Shown here in pieces: positions 32,701 to 63,096 of a stretch of 64,000 bases of DNA (positions are counted from its first letter, which is position 1; every line of letters begins with the position of its first letter). Below the pieces are notes generated by a model, which made no database searches, was not told the DNA's origin, and saw nothing but the letters and a program-made list of their open reading frames with translations. This DNA is from Sabellastarte sp. h YS-2021 (taxonomy: Eukaryota > Annelida > Polychaeta > Sabellida > Sabellidae), in the NCBI GenBank assembly GCA_964017235.1, contig OZ024936.1, positions 51,821,028 to 51,885,027 on the forward strand, written 5' to 3'. Position numbers and translations under genes: made by a program.

Positions 32701-34880
32701 TGCCATGAGCTACAGGTCTGTAATTTCACTATGTTATAGCTGACCCAAAAGTAGCTGAATAACATATTTGCACAAATTTCTGTAAAGGCAATAGTTTTCC
32801 AATTACAACTGATTTACTCAACAGTGAGAACTTCAAAGTAGCTATTACTCAGCTATGCAATGAGCCACAGGTCTGGAACTTCACTATGTTATAGCTGACC
32901 CCAAAATAGGTGAATAACATATTGCAACAAAATACTCTAAATGCAATAGTTTCCAAGTTATAAGTGATTTACTCAACAGTGATAACCTAAAAGTAGCTAT
33001 TACTCAGCTATGCCATGAGCTACAGGTCTGAAATTTTACTATGTTATAGCTGACCCAAAAGTAGCTGAATAACATATTTATACTAAATTCTCTAAATGCA
33101 ATAGTTTTCAAATTATAAGTGATTTGCTCAACATTGAGAACTTCAAAGTAGCTATTACTCAGCTATGCAATGAGTCACAGGTCTGGAACTTGACTATGTT
33201 ATAGCTGACCCCAAAATAGGTAAATAACATATTGAAACAAAATACTCTAAATGCAATAATTTCCAAGTTATAAGCGATTTACTCAACAGTGATAACCTCA
33301 AAGTAGCTATTACTCAGCTATGCCATGAGCTACAGGTCTGAAATTTTACTATGTTATAGCTGACCCAAAAGTAGGTGAACAACATATTTAAGCAAAATAC
33401 TGTACATGCAATAGTTTTCAAGTTACAACTGATTTACTCAATAGTGATGACCTAAAAGTAGCTATTACTCAGCTATGCCATGAGCTACAGGTCTGAAATT
33501 TTACTATGTTATAGCTGACCCAAAAGTAGCTGAATAACATATTTATACTAAATTCTCTAAATGCAATAGTTTTGCAATTACAACTGATTTACTCAATAGT
33601 GAGAACTTCAAAGTAGCTATTACTCAGCTGTGCCATGACCTACAGATCTAAAATTTCACTATGTTATAGCTGGCCCAAAAGTAGCTGAATAACATATTAA
33701 TACAAAATTCTCTAAATGCAATAGTTTTGCAATTACAACTGATTTACTCAATAGTGAGAACCTCAAAGTAGTTATTACTCAGCTATGCAATGAGCTACAG
33801 GTCTGAAATTTTACTATGTTATAGCTGACCCAAAAGTAGGTGAACAACATATTTAAGCAAAATACTGTAAATGCAATAGTTTTCAAGTTACAACTGATTT
33901 ACTCAATAGTGATGACCTAAAAGTAGCTATTACTCAGCTATGCCATGAGCTACAGGTCTGAAATTTTACTATGTTATAGCTGACCCAAAAGTAGCTGAAT
34001 AACATATGTATACGAAATACTCTAAATGCAATAGTTTTCCAATTACAACTGATTTACTCAATAGTGAGAACTTTAAAGTAGCTATTACTCAGCTATGCCA
34101 TGACCTACAGATCTGAAACTTCACTATGTTATAGCTGGCCCAAAAGTAGCTGAATAACATATTTATATGAAATTCTGTAAATGCAATAGGTTTTAAGTTA
34201 CAAGTGATTTACTCAATAGTGAGAACTTCAAAGTAGCTATTACTCAGCTATGCAATGAGCCACAGATCTGAAACTTCACTATGTTTTAGCTGATCCCAAA
34301 ATAGGTGAATAACATATTGAAACAAAATACTGTAAATGCAATAGTTTGCAAGTTATAAGCGATTTACTCAACAGTGATAACCTAAAAGTAGCTATTACTC
34401 AGCTATGCCATGAGCTACAGTTCTGAAATTTTACTATGTTATAGCTGACCCAAAAGTAGCTGAATAACATATTTATACGAAATTCTCTAAATGCAATAGT
34501 TTTGAAGTTATAAGCGATTTACTCAACAGTGATAACCTAAAAGTAGCTATTACTCAGCTATGCCATGAGCTACAGGTCTAAAATTTTACTAAGTTATAGC
34601 TGACCCAAAAGTAGCTGAATAACATATTTATACGAAATTCTCTAAATGCAATAGTTTTTAAGTTACAAGTGATTTTACTCATGATGGAAGTTACTGAAAA
34701 GACCAAAAGTAGCTATTACTCACTTAGCTATTGAGACAGGCACCCAACTTACTCACCATATTGTAGCTATGAAAAAAGTAGCTGAATAACATATTTTAAC
34801 AAAATGCTCTAAATGCAACACTTTTCAAGTTATAAATGATTTTGTGCATGATTTCATGAATTTTAATGCATTAAAAATTA
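29700..34880 (+). repeat. 155-bp satellite array, about 33 units with higher-order structure
   Basis: The unit begins around CTGACCCAAAAGTAG and includes GATTTACTCAA(T/C)AGTGA and GCTATTACTCAGCTATGC. The period measured from repeated landmarks is 155 bp. Variant-specific blocks recur at 775 bp (5 units, for example 31381 and 32156) and 2480 bp (16 units, for example 30121 and 32601). The last two units (34680-34880) are decayed. No frame stays open across it. Confidence 0.93.
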
Positions 34881-35295
34881 TTAAAAAAATTTATTAAAAA
34901 AAAAGTAAGACAGATCCAGGTCTCATACTCACACAAGAGAATCTACCTGTGGCCTAGTACATATATGCAAGATATGAGAGAAATCCCTGCAATAGTCACT
35001 GAGAAAATTGTGATTAAGTGTTGAAATTTTCACACTTTTGGTGGGGGTACCCCCCTTGTAATGTCTCTAGCAAACAGACGAACAGACAGATTTGCATGCC
35101 TTGAACAATTTTTCATCCTCGATAGATAAGGTATCTTTTAAAAAAAACAGCACGTCTCTAGGCCTTGTAGTTTTGGAGGAGAAGTTGTTCACGCGGACGC
35201 GTACGCGGACGCGTACGCGTACGCCCACGCCGCAGAGTGACGACATAATGTCAGCTGACTGACAAGTCAGCTGACATAAAAACAACAAAAGTGTT

Positions 35296-35519
35296 GAGTA
35301 AGGAATCTAAAATTCACCAGAAATCTAAATTTTGCCACCTCTAAAAACCTTACTCAATTCTATGGAAAAAAAATGTTTCGTCTTAAACTTGGTATTTTTC
35401 AGTTCAAAAAGCCTTAATTTACTATACATTCAACAAATCTCACCTCAATTCATTTATATTATTAGTATTTCCACATGTGGCGAATTTCAGATATCTGGCG
35501 AATTTTACATTTCTCACTC
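35296..35519 (+). mobile_element. MITE, GAGTAAG family, forward copy
   Basis: Near full length. It begins about 14 bp after the 3' end of the composite element. A solitary right end of the same family follows at about 35566-35608. Confidence 0.78.
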
Positions 35520-35609
35520 TAAGTATTTCCCCTAAGTTAAAGAAACAGAAGGGGTTTCCTCACCAGTCAGTTTCACATATTGTGGCATATTTTCCATTTC
35601 TTACTCTAA

Positions 35610-36150
35610 TTATTTAAATGGCTCAATTTTTTGCAAAGCCTCTCATTTTGCTGTGTACATAATAATCATGTATAGAGAAAAATATACTCTGCTGCCCCAT
35701 TGTCATACAGTGTGTTGTATATTTTTATCACTGATGTATTGAGTGACAATGGTCCTGATCAGAGTGAATGGTTGCTAACATTCACATTCTTAGATTTACT
35801 AAGAACTATTCTCATAAGAAGAATTTTTCTTCATAAGAAATTCTAAATTCCTGAGAATATTTAGAGTTTCAAAATGCAGTAGTGATAAATTAGATACAGT
35901 TGCCAAGTCAGTGTGCTTAATCCAAGATACCAGCATAAATGTATTGTTTGTGGGAAAATTGTATTTTCATGGCAATTCTGAAAGCAAATTCTGATGCTTT
36001 GACTTTTTTGATTGTCTGATATCTATCATGTTAAAATTCTTTGTGTGCATGTTGGCTGTTGCAGTAATAACCATCTGTAAAGTATAATGGATGAAAACAG
36101 GCTTGATTCGTTGTCAAATTTTTAAGTAACTAAGATATTTTGTTATGTTA
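35610..36150. other. Gene-free intergenic stretch
   Basis: AT-rich, nothing recognised. Confidence 0.35.
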
Positions 36151-36153
36151 GAA

Positions 36154-36301
36154 TAGGAATAACACCCTCCAAACAATGGTACAAACAGAATTTTATCATA
36201 GATCTTAGGCGATAAATCACTGAGGCTTTGCCTTCAAGGTTTAGAACCTCGAATCATAATAAAAATCTGCATATACCATAGTTTGCTGGGTGTTATTCCT
36301 A
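36154..36301. mobile_element. Short inverted-repeat element, 148 bp
   Basis: Ends TAGGAATAACACCC and GGGTGTTATTCCTA, with the match continuing inward through CAAAC.ATGGTA to about 30 bp. Target duplication is unclear. Part of its interior resembles 49420-49540. Confidence 0.65.
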
Positions 36302-37775
36302 TAATGAAGAATGCTAGTGAAAATGGATCCAGGGTGAAGAGCTATTGAGGAGCCAGAAGTGTAACATTCATGTGTTATTTTTGCCATTGTTGTCCTTGCT
36401 GGAAAAATTAACAAAAATTCTGTAATAAAAATAACATTGATTACCAAAATTGTCACAAAAAAATCACAAAGTATGAAGTTCAACATTGAAAATGCACATT
36501 TTGAACACAAAAGCTATTATATTGTAGCTATCCATTACGAGACCACAGAGAGACATAAGGAAGAAATAATGACACTGTGCTGACTGGAAGTAAAATAATT
36601 ACAGGGGTGTTAACTACTGGTCGTTAGATGTGGCACTGATAAGTAAGATTTGCTTCAGGTTAACTGCATGTGTCCCAGGAAATAAGTTCCCAAGAAATTT
36701 ATTCCTTTTTACCCATTTCTATTATCTATGCTATTGCACATGCGCAGAAATGGTTACATTATCAGCTGAAATCTCTAATATGTAACAAAATATTCAATAT
36801 ATTTTGTAAGTTATCAATATTTGTACATTATGATTCTTAAACAGTCATTTAGCAGCAATAGAATATAAGAATAATTTATATCCATGGTTTAGTTTCAATT
36901 TTGAGGAACTTATTTTATGGGGGGACCAATTTCACAGTCGACACATAAGGTTTTCTTGGGAGTTAAAAAGGAAAATTATGATTTTATTAGAAGTTTCAGG
37001 GTTCAAAATGTTCTAGTAGTTCAAATATTGAAATTTAATGCTGCTTGTGCTGTCCTTTTAAAAAGTGTGGGCAAACAGCAAGTTTCAGAAAAATATAAGA
37101 CTTTGTGTTTCATTTTGTGTAGTTTTGAGAGTTAGTGATCATGATTTGTTATACTGGTGATTCATTAAACCTAATATCAAATATAAGAAAATATGGATGC
37201 TTAAAACAATATGTCGATTTACACTTCCTGTGGATTAGTATATTTTACCGAGAAATTATAACTCAATCGATAATTGTGTCAACTATTTTATATAACTATG
37301 TAACTCTGTAAATATGTCAATGTAATTGTGAAATGTTTGCTTGGAAAAAAAGAGAGAGAATGACAAATTCTGATATCTAAGGAGCAGCATTTTGAGAAAT
37401 CAAATAAGATTAATAATTCCTTAACTTGTAAAATTAATTGTCCCCTTTATATATGGCATTGGATTAGAAAACTGGGGTTAATTATGAACCTTTTAACCCT
37501 ATGTTATTGTAACAGTTGCCAAGGATTTTTTGGGGATTGTTTTCATTGGCATTTGTTCAACTGTATTTCTGCTAGCCAAAAAAAGAGCTGAACCAATCTT
37601 TATGACAATTTCAGACAATTATACAGTCAATCCCTTTTATTCGAAATCTGTATTGTTTTCCTTGAAGTAGAGTGGAACCCCCTTATTTTCTGATGATGTT
37701 AGGAGAGCAGAATTTTGGTCAGATAATGAAAGAACTGAATACAGAATGTTCTCGTGTGTATTATTTCTAAGAGGG
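36302..37775. other. Gene-free intergenic stretch
   Basis: AT-rich. Short frames have no recognisable family motif. Confidence 0.35.
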
Positions 37776-37778
37776 GTA

Positions 37779-37981
37779 GAGTAAGGAATGTAAAATTCAC
37801 CAGAAATCTGAAATTTGCCACCTGTAAAACCTTGGTAATTTCTAGGAAGAAAATATTGTTTTCTCTTAAAATTTGTATGGTTTAGTTCAAAAAGCCTTAA
37901 TCTACTATAGTTTTGACAATTTTTTTCCTTAATTTATTTTAATAGCATTTCAACATGGGGCGAATTTCAGACATCCTACTC
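37779..37981 (+). mobile_element. MITE, GAGTAAG family, decayed forward copy
   Basis: The left end GAGTAAGGAATGTAAAATTC and the central TTCAAAAAGCCTTAATCTAC match the family. The right end is deleted down to CGAATTTCAG...CCTACTCC. Confidence 0.7.
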
Positions 37982-39158
37982 CATAGTAGATTTGATACTT
38001 TGATACTCCATAGATTTGGGAGAGTGGATATGTTGTAAGAAATCAAAATAGTTTATTATCTAAGTGTAATGGCTCACTTAGCTCTAGAGCTGTTGATTAC
38101 TAACTAAAGTAAAAATACCTACTACACACATACCTACCTTGATAGATTTCTATAACAGTGACCACATTGTAGGTGGGGGGTTAAGGAGAGGAGCTTTTGA
38201 CCATTAATTTGCAATAACTTCAGTGGTTTAAAAGTCAGAAGATATTAACTCAAAATAATTAAGTAATATTAGTAGCCATGGAGCTATAAATTCCAAGCAA
38301 AACCAAGTAGAATAGCATCAGATTATAGAGGTTATACTGTACACATAAAATGTTCAGGCCGCTGAAGGGCCTTTTCCAGTAAAATTTGGCATTATCTCAA
38401 ATTGATTCTTAGTAAACAGAAGTATTTTTGTGGCATAATGACTTAAACTGTATATTAATGGTACTATTTCTATGGCAATCAAAATGTTTAAATATGGTTT
38501 GATGGTTATATGCTTTCACTTGGTTAATACATGTAGTACTTCAGAAATCATTAGTGAATAGAGTAATAGTTAATTTGAAAAGATTTGTTACCTTGCTTGG
38601 TTTTGTCCATATTGTCATGGTATTTTACAAATAAAATTTTATAAATTTGGGATATTTTTATGTCAATAATACTCGCACAACAGTTGGTGATGAAGCCACA
38701 CTCAACACAAAGTTTACCATTTACTTCAGCCATGGATCTTATAGTAAATAACCTACTTTTGTAACATAATATTACATACTATCATTGTACTCCCTGGTGA
38801 AGCAGTTGTGTTTTTAGCATTTGTGATTTTTTTTGCTACAAAAATAAATCTTCATACTTTTCTGTGGGGTTTTTATATTTTTCATCATTAAAGTGGCGTC
38901 CTCACTTATGTTTTAACCAGACTCTTACAGCAAACCATGATGGCTCCTGGGAGTAAACAAAGAACCACTGATCATCATGTTATACAGTTGTTGGATTCTG
39001 TCTATTAGCAAGATTGCAACCAAAAAATAACTAAAAAAAAGTGACTGATTTAAATGAAATTGTCAGTCGGTGGGTTTTGGTCTAACATAGATCTTATTAA
39101 ATTTGGGGAATGATCCAAATCCAATTTAAACCCCATGTTTTAATGTAGAGGTAGCACT
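37982..39158. other. Gene-free intergenic stretch
   Basis: AT-rich, nothing recognised. Confidence 0.35.
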
Positions 39159-39172
39159 CACTGTGTTGACAA

Positions 39173-39403
39173 TTTATTTATTTCGGGTTTTACGTCGCTT
39201 TCAACACTGTACAGGTCATATCACGACGGGTAGTTGGAAGGGCAGAGGAAACCAGTACATACAGTTCGTCAGGGTTCTGTACTGTAAACTGCTGACCAAC
39301 GGCAAGCAACTACCAGCTTTCCCACTTGAGGCCGTGCTAGGGATCGAACCCCAGCCTCAGAGGTGGGAGGCGAGAGTGTTACCACTCTGCCACCGTGCCC
39401 CCC
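39173..39403 (-). mobile_element. tRNA-derived SINE with 14-bp duplication
   Basis: Reverse-strand copy of the SINE at 17161. The B box reads GGGTTCGATCCC with one change on the minus strand. The flanks CACTGTGTTGACAA at 39159-39172 and 39404-39417 are identical. Confidence 0.9.
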
Positions 39404-39917
39404 CACTGTGTTGACAAAGTTTCTCATAAATCAAGAAGAACTGCAACAGAAAAAATAGCATTGGAGATGCCCATAGCCCAGGGAAATTATTTTTCAACAC
39501 CATGAGACACACAAGAAGTGAAACAGTACAAAGATCAGGAAACTTTCAGAGCCAACAGTGTCAGCTTTGTAAAGATCAAAATAATGTTGAAGTAGAGAAA
39601 ATAATGTAGCATGACGATGTACACCTATACCAGCCAACTACTGTCCCTACACCTTATGGTTTCCGAGATATGGTCTGCACAAGATTTTAAAGGTCAAGGT
39701 CACACCATGACACTGCTCACCTATACCCCCTAACCAATGTTCCTTCCAAGTTTCAACTTTCTACGCTTAACAGTTACTGAGATATAGCCTGGTTAAGATT
39801 TTAAAGGTCACACCATGATGTTCCACATACCAACACCAAGTATCAACTTCCTACACCTTACCGTTCCTGATATATGGCGCAGAAGATTTTAAAGCTTAAG
39901 GTCACTACAGCAACGTC

Positions 39918-40148
39918 AACTTATTTACTTATTTGGGTTTTTACGTGGTTTTCAACACTGTACAGGTGATATCACAAGGGGTAATTTTGTGGGCAGAGGA
40001 AACCAGTACATACAGTTGGTCAAGGTTCTGTACTGTAAACTGCTGACCATCGGTAAGTAACTACCAATTTTTCCTCATAAAGTCCGGGGTTTGGACCTCA
40101 AACCTCAGAGGTGGGAGATGGGTGTTACCACTGTACCACCGTGGCCTC
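39918..40148 (-). mobile_element. tRNA-derived SINE, diverged reverse copy
   Basis: Aligns along its length with the copy at 39173 (GTTTTTACGTGGTTTTCAAC, CAGAGGAAACCAGTACATAC). The B box has decayed. It interrupts the tandem repeats of the surrounding element. Confidence 0.75.
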
Positions 40149-40708
40149 CAACTAACATCTCCACAAGGTATCAACTTCCTACACCTTATGGATGTCAAGA
40201 TATAACCCGGACAAGATTTTAAAGTTTAAAGTCACTATGGCAAGGGCAAAGATCAAATAAAGATAATACCACGATGTTGCACACTTACACCCCCCCAACT
40301 TATGTCCATACGAACTATCAACTTCCTACAACTTACAGTTCCTGAGATATAGCCCAGAGATTTTAAAGGTGGAGGTCAGTAAACCAAGGTCAAATTAAGG
40401 TCATACCATGATGTTGCACACCTACAACCCCAACCAATGTCTCTACCAAGTTGGAACTCCCTACACCTTACAGTTTTTGCGATATAGCACGGATAACATT
40501 TTAAAGAACAAGGTCACTACAGCAAGGTCAAATCACTATCATACCATGTTGTTGCACAACTACATCCCGAATGTCACACTACCAAGCATAAACCTCCTAC
40601 ACCTTACGGGATATAGCCCAGACAAGATTTTCAAACTCAAGGTCACTACAGCAAGGTCAAACATCAAATCAAGGTTACACCATGACATTGCACAACTACA
40701 TTACACAA

Positions 40709-40732
40709 CCCCCCCCCCCCCCCCCCCCCCCC
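40709..40732. repeat. Poly-C tract, 24 bp
   Basis: Homopolymer run. The length is likely uncertain in any assembly. Confidence 0.85.
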
Positions 40733-41027
40733 AACCAATGTCCCACAAAGTATCAACTTCCTATACCTTTATGTTTCTGAGATACAAACTTTTCCCAGTC
40801 CGCCTATCTGGACACCGTCGGTGAAAAAAATACCCCGACAGCCTTTAAAGGACATGGGGTAAAAGTAGCATTGGAAATATGCCTGCACCCCACAACCTGG
40901 GGAAGTACCATGAGTTATAGAAGAGGTGGAGCAGTACAAAGATCAGGAGACTTTCAGAACAGATCAAATCAAGGTCACACCATGACACTGCACATCTACA
41001 TCCCCAAACCAATATCTCTACCAAGTA

Positions 41028-41451
41028 CAGGGTGTATCCACTAAATTTCAATATTTTTTCCATGACTTCTCCATGATCGAAACTTTAAAATTAATGACCT
41101 TTTACAGGCTACATGGCATGACAGAGACATGTACCAAGGCCACGAGCTCCTACCGAGGCAACGAGCTCCCACTGGTTTTGCCTTTGAGAACCACTAACAA
41201 GGTTTCATTCACAGTACAGGAAGATGTGGAAGACATCAAAATTTGATCTGATTACATAAAAGTATCCTTGTATTGAAATGCTGGATGAAAGAAAGGAACA
41301 ATGCCGTTTCGCAAAAAGATGCCTTTTAATTTGCATGACTTTTTTATGAATTTTCAAAACCTGGAATCAATTTCCAGTACTTTTCCAGGCCTGGAAAAAA
41401 TAATGGAATTCCATGACTTTTCCAGGTTTTTTATGACTGGATACACCCTGT
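41028..41451. mobile_element. Inverted-repeat MITE with CAGGGTGTATCCA ends
   Basis: Ends CAGGGTGTATCCA and TGGATACACCCTG, with inner TTCCATGACTT-like inverted stretches. The flanks suggest a short AAGTA duplication, and the interrupted host phrase CCAAGTATCAAC is restored if it is removed. The CAG...CTG ends are hAT-like, but an 8-bp duplication is not evident. Confidence 0.72.
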
Positions 41452-41830
41452 AAGTATCAACTTCCACACATTACTGTTTCCGAGACATATAGCAGGATAA
41501 GATTTGAAAGGTCAGTGTCACTCCGGCAATGCCCAATCAAGATCACACCATGACACTGCACACCTACACCCCCCAAACCAATGTCCCTGGCAAGTATCAA
41601 CGTCCTACACCTTACTGTTTCTGAGATATAGTCCAAACAAGACATTAAAGGTCAAGGTCTGCACCAACTATCAACTTCCTATACCTTCCCGTTTCTCCAC
41701 TATAGCCTGTATAGGATGTTATTTTCCGCCACCCACCCACCTAACCAGCCTGCCATGGGTGAAAATAGTACCTGCACATCCTTTAAAGGCTGTGATGTAA
41801 AGTTACAGGATCCATGCCAAAAGATTTTGC

Positions 41831-42838
41831 AATTCAATATTTATTTATGTGCATGCCATCGAATTCACACACACAAAAAGTTATCACAAAACATGTCATA
41901 TCATGAAATTTTAAACTTATTTTTATAAGTATAAGACATAATAATTGCTTCCACTGGTTACTTACTTAAGAGACTTTTACATGAATCAATAATATACTAA
42001 TGAACAATGCAATTATACAAAGCAGATCTATCCTAAAAGTAACACTGTGTAGTTATTTTAAACAGGTTCAACAAATGAAACAGAGTCCAACTAATTTGAA
42101 TAGAAATGGTACATTTTACTCTCTATTATCCTTGCTTTCTACTGAGAAGCAAAAATTACATGTCACAAAGCTAGTTGATTTGAAACATTCCAAAGGCATT
42201 AAATGGCAAGGACTCAGAAATATGCCTGTTATACTCTGTTCATTCACACTGATGGGAGTTCTCTGGGACTCTATATATTTTGGGCTCATCCTTCACACTG
42301 GAGCCCATTCATAATTATCCAAATTGATTTACTACCATGTCAACATCTGTACCTGCAATCCTAAATCAATAAATGCACTAAGAATGTAATGAATAAAAAA
42401 CCAACAATATATAATAAGAATATTTAGAATGAAAACTACCAAATTCTGTAAGATCTGATACTTGTTATGTCCACTTTCCACATACACCCAAGAAAACTAC
42501 TGCATTTTTTGATCTTGATAACTCAAGGTTGGTTTCACTGTAGAAGCAATTTAGTGCTAAATCTTAAACCACAGACAATATCACAAGCAATACATTGAAC
42601 TGATCTACAATAGACTAAAGACAGTAGAAAGTACAGAACGAAGGTACCGTTGGACAATTGTACATAAACCTAATACTACTTCTTTCTTATCGAAATCCAT
42701 TGACCTATTTAAATATTAACTTACATATATGTAGTTTCGATATTGAATCATTCGATAACCATGTGTATTCTGCATCTTTAGTAAAATGAAATACCATTGT
42801 TAACATCACAATTGTCAGAAAAAGCAAAAGTCAACTAG
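41831..42838. other. Gene-free intergenic stretch
   Basis: AT-rich. A 104-codon open frame at 42000-42314 shows no recognised motif and is not called. Confidence 0.35.
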
Positions 42839-42839
42839 A

Positions 42840-44270
42840 AGAATGTTTTTGCTGACAAAAACGAAACGGCCCTGATGAAAAAGAATTTACCCATAAAAGA
42901 TGTCAACATATGCATCATAAGCAATAGAAACTGTGAACTTTATTGCATTGTGTATGTTACTTGTCCCTATTTTCATCTTTAATGAGTGCGCACAATTAAA
43001 GTGAGGTCAGCTGAACAATACAATAGCTGGAGATTAAAAACTCCATAATTTCGCTGCAAGATGGCCATAACTTCATTCATATGGGGACTTTAAGGTGACC
43101 ATAAAATAAGAATGTCCCTTTTCTCATCCTTTATAAGAGCATAAAGTTTAGCGCAGGTCAGTTGAACAATAAGATAGCTGGAGGCTGAAACTTCCTTTTT
43201 CACTGTAAGGTGACCATAACTTCATTCAAATTGTGACTTTAAGGTGACCATAATATGAGAATGTCCCTTCAATATCAATATATGTTAGATATGGAAAAAG
43301 AAAGGAGTCAGATGGCTTTATTCAAATGTTATGACTTTAGGGGGGCCAAAATTATGTTAACAGTTTAAGGTCACCTTAAAGTCAGGATAACCCTTTGGTT
43401 TGCCATCCTTTATAAGTGTGCAAAGTTTAACTGAGGTCAGTCGAACAATAAGATACTTGGAGGCTGAAAACCTCCTTATTTCACTTTTAGGTGGCTACAA
43501 CTCCATTCATACTGAGAGTTTAAGGTGACCATAAGTATTATTTTTATCTAGTTTAATACCAGTGATAATTTCAATATTAAAAAAATGGAAAAAGAAAGGA
43601 GTCAGAGCATTTGATGACTTTAAGCAGGCCATATGTCCATTAACATTTTGAGTTTACGGTCACCATAAAGTCAGGATATTCCTTTGGCAAATCTTAATAT
43701 ATGTGCCAAGTTTGGTTGAAAAAAGTGAAAAACTAAGTGAACTGGAGGGATAAAACCCCCTTTTTTGACATTAAGGTGACCTTAAAATTGCAGATACAGG
43801 GCTAAAACTTCGGCATGTGAAAGATTATCAAAAAGTAGCTATATAAGTTATTCCAACAAAACGCCGAAATCCTGACCGTTTTTGAGATACAGACCAAGTA
43901 CCCATTTTTAAAAAATTTACGAAAATAAAACGCCTCCCATTCAGGCATCTATGGTCCGATTGATGAGAAAATCCTTTCTGACCTTGGAAATTTAGTCTAG
44001 AATGTACCTGATAAATTTTATAGCACAGGTGTGTGTGGTTTTTTCAGAAACGCGGTGACGAGGTGTTTTGGAGTTATGCTTAAGGTTATCTTAAGTAAAG
44101 CTTAAGGTCTGCGCAAAGTATCTCAAAAATTTTTCCCGCCCCTAAAGATAAGGAAAGAAAAATTTGAAAGGCTAAGAAGTTATTCAAGGGAGACCATAAT
44201 CCGGCGGCGGCGGTGATCAGTCGAACTTCGGTGAAAACAAATAAGCGTCCCTGACGGGCCGCTTAATTAT
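42840..44270 (+). mobile_element. Hairpin-ended element with 'GGTGACCATAA' repeats
   Basis: The 5' end has GTTTTTGCTGACAAAAAC, a small hairpin, followed by GAAACGGCCCTGA. The 3' end has AAGCGTCCC-TGA-CGGGCCGCTT (44243-44264) followed by AATTA. The body holds three to five irregular units with GGTCAGTTGAACAATAAGAT and AAGGTGACCATAA. The termini are of the same kind as those of the element at 51955-58100, with a different body. Confidence 0.6.
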
Positions 44271-44740
44271 CCACAAGAATATAGTAATATTACTTTGTCA
44301 TTCTTTATGGTAAATTATTATCTCTGTGAAGTTATGATGATATTTAAATATGGACTTTCACAGCTCTGTTAAATTTCAATATTACTTATATTTTTCTATC
44401 AACTTCAAAGTATTGTTTTACTTTATCAGTTCTAAAATTTTAATCACAACAGTCAAAATGTCTGATGATTTATTCTAAGATATTTGATGAAATTAAATGG
44501 ACTAGCAACTCTCAAATGAAGCATTTTACATAGTGAAACAACATTTCAATATCAATCGCCAAGCCAAATTAAAGTTTTGACACAATATGGTATCAGTATT
44601 TCAGTCTTTTTCACTACACAAAATCTTAACAATATCACCATTTCACTTTTCACATTTCCATATTCGCGAGGCAATTGTCAGCTAATCGAAGCAAGATCAG
44701 TATACTCAACATCCCATTCTATGACATGAGCATCAGTTCT
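44271..44740 (-). other. Likely SDHA 3' UTR region with candidate polyadenylation signal
   Basis: Lies directly downstream of the SDHA stop on the minus strand. TTTATT at 44469-44474 reads AATAAA on the minus strand, about 270 nt after the stop codon. The UTR end cannot be fixed from sequence alone. Confidence 0.35.
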
Positions 44741-61830
<17,090 letters not shown>

Positions 61831-63071
61831 CTGTAATAAATTAACAGAGATTCCACGTAAATCTGTGCTTTGGAACCTTTTGAAAGTTATGCCCCTTTAT
61901 CAGACATTTTTTTATAAGCAGAAGTTAATACCAGGTCATTGAACAGCTTTTTTCCATTTATTTTAGTGTAACCTGGAAATATCGTAAAATAAGAATTAAT
62001 TTTACTTGAGATTGTATTTAATTGGATTCAACTATATTTATTGGTATTGGAAATTATCACTGATGATATCATATATTAGGTAATTAAAGTCTCACCCCAC
62101 TTAAACTTTGGTCTTTGTTGTAGAATATCAATGATAACACACAAGTCAAATTTAGATCATTATTTATTATCAAGCAAAAGCATGTGGTTGTAGCATCTTC
62201 TGCACTTTGTATAATACATCACTGAGTATTTCTTTGATTTTTTTACATATCTGCTTTTTATAATGAATATATGTTTGTTTATATGCTCTGTTTGTTCTAA
62301 GTAAGGCTGCAATTAGTAGTACTTTTTGCATTCAAGTACTTTTTTCACCATTTCCTTCATTGAGTACTCTTTTTAGTGGTAAATGTACCATCTTTCCAAA
62401 AATCTGAACAGAATTTGGCCCATTTATGCCACCGTTTATGCAGTGTGAGAAATTCGTTGCCAAGCAATGGTGGCCCCATAGGGCCACTAGGTTCTGAAGT
62501 TCAGTGGCCCCTGTTAAAACTTGATCGCCCCATAATTTTTTCTGACAAATTGTCTTTTTAATCTATTAAGTGACACGTCAAAAAGATACAAAAGTGATTC
62601 ATGACAAATTTCTTTATTCAACTTCAAGCTTGAATACAAATTATACAAGATGCACTCAGAGAGAGCAAAACGCTCGACTCCATGTGACCAGTCTCTTGAG
62701 TGATATAAAGTATTGTAAGGAAGACAATAAAATAAAACCAAACATGTAAATTAATTTTTGAAGAAATATCAAGTAGAAAGTCATTAAAAATGCATTTAAA
62801 TGGGACCTCTGAAAACTCATGATTATTTTGTATCCAAAATAAGAACTAGATTTTTCTTTTTTAGCAACTTCTTCCTTTGGCCAGGTCCTACCCACAAAAA
62901 TCTTTAATAAAGATCTGTTCATTAGTTCTGGAGTAATCTAAACACACACACACAAAAAAAAGACCCAGAGAGACAAATAAAATAGACAATTAGCACACAA
63001 GAACATAAACTGCTGGGTGAGGTAAAAAATATTGCTTACAAGTCACTTTTTAGTAAAAATCACTCATGGTA

Positions 63072-63096
63072 TTTTTTTTTTTTTTTTTTTTTTTTT
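63072..63096. repeat. Poly-T tract, 25 bp
   Basis: Homopolymer run in an SDHA intron. Confidence 0.85.

Larger units (their letters stand above)
28605..35282 (+). mobile_element. Composite hairpin-ended element with two satellite arrays
   Basis: The proposed 5' end carries a perfect hairpin, GTGCCCGT/ACGGGCAC (28618-28635), followed at once by GTCAGCTGACTG. The 3' end carries a perfect 13-bp hairpin with arms ATGTCAGCTGACT (35248-35260) and its complement (35265-35277), then TAAAAACAAC. The motif after the 5' hairpin is therefore repeated in the 3' hairpin arm. Between them are the 147-bp and 155-bp arrays and a CpG-rich GGACGCGTACGC stretch (35188-35235). No protein is encoded. A non-autonomous Helentron-type origin is inference. 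Confidence 0.65.
39464..41830 (+). mobile_element. Head-to-tail hairpin-ended elements with ~120-bp repeats
   Basis: The first copy runs from ATAGCATTGGAGATGCCC (39458 on) to a decayed hairpin ACCCCGACAGCC...ATGGGGT (40832-40860). It is followed directly by a second copy starting GTAGCATTGGAAATATGCC. Internal units contain TATCAACTTCCTACACCTTA, GAGATATAGCC and AAGGTCACACCATGA. The same family recurs at 59369-60183. A SINE remnant and a hAT-like MITE interrupt it. No protein is seen. Confidence 0.65.

Noticed and set aside
42000..42314. 104-codon plus-strand frame
   Set aside because: No recognised motif, no splice or repeat support, and no way to distinguish it from chance in AT-rich DNA.
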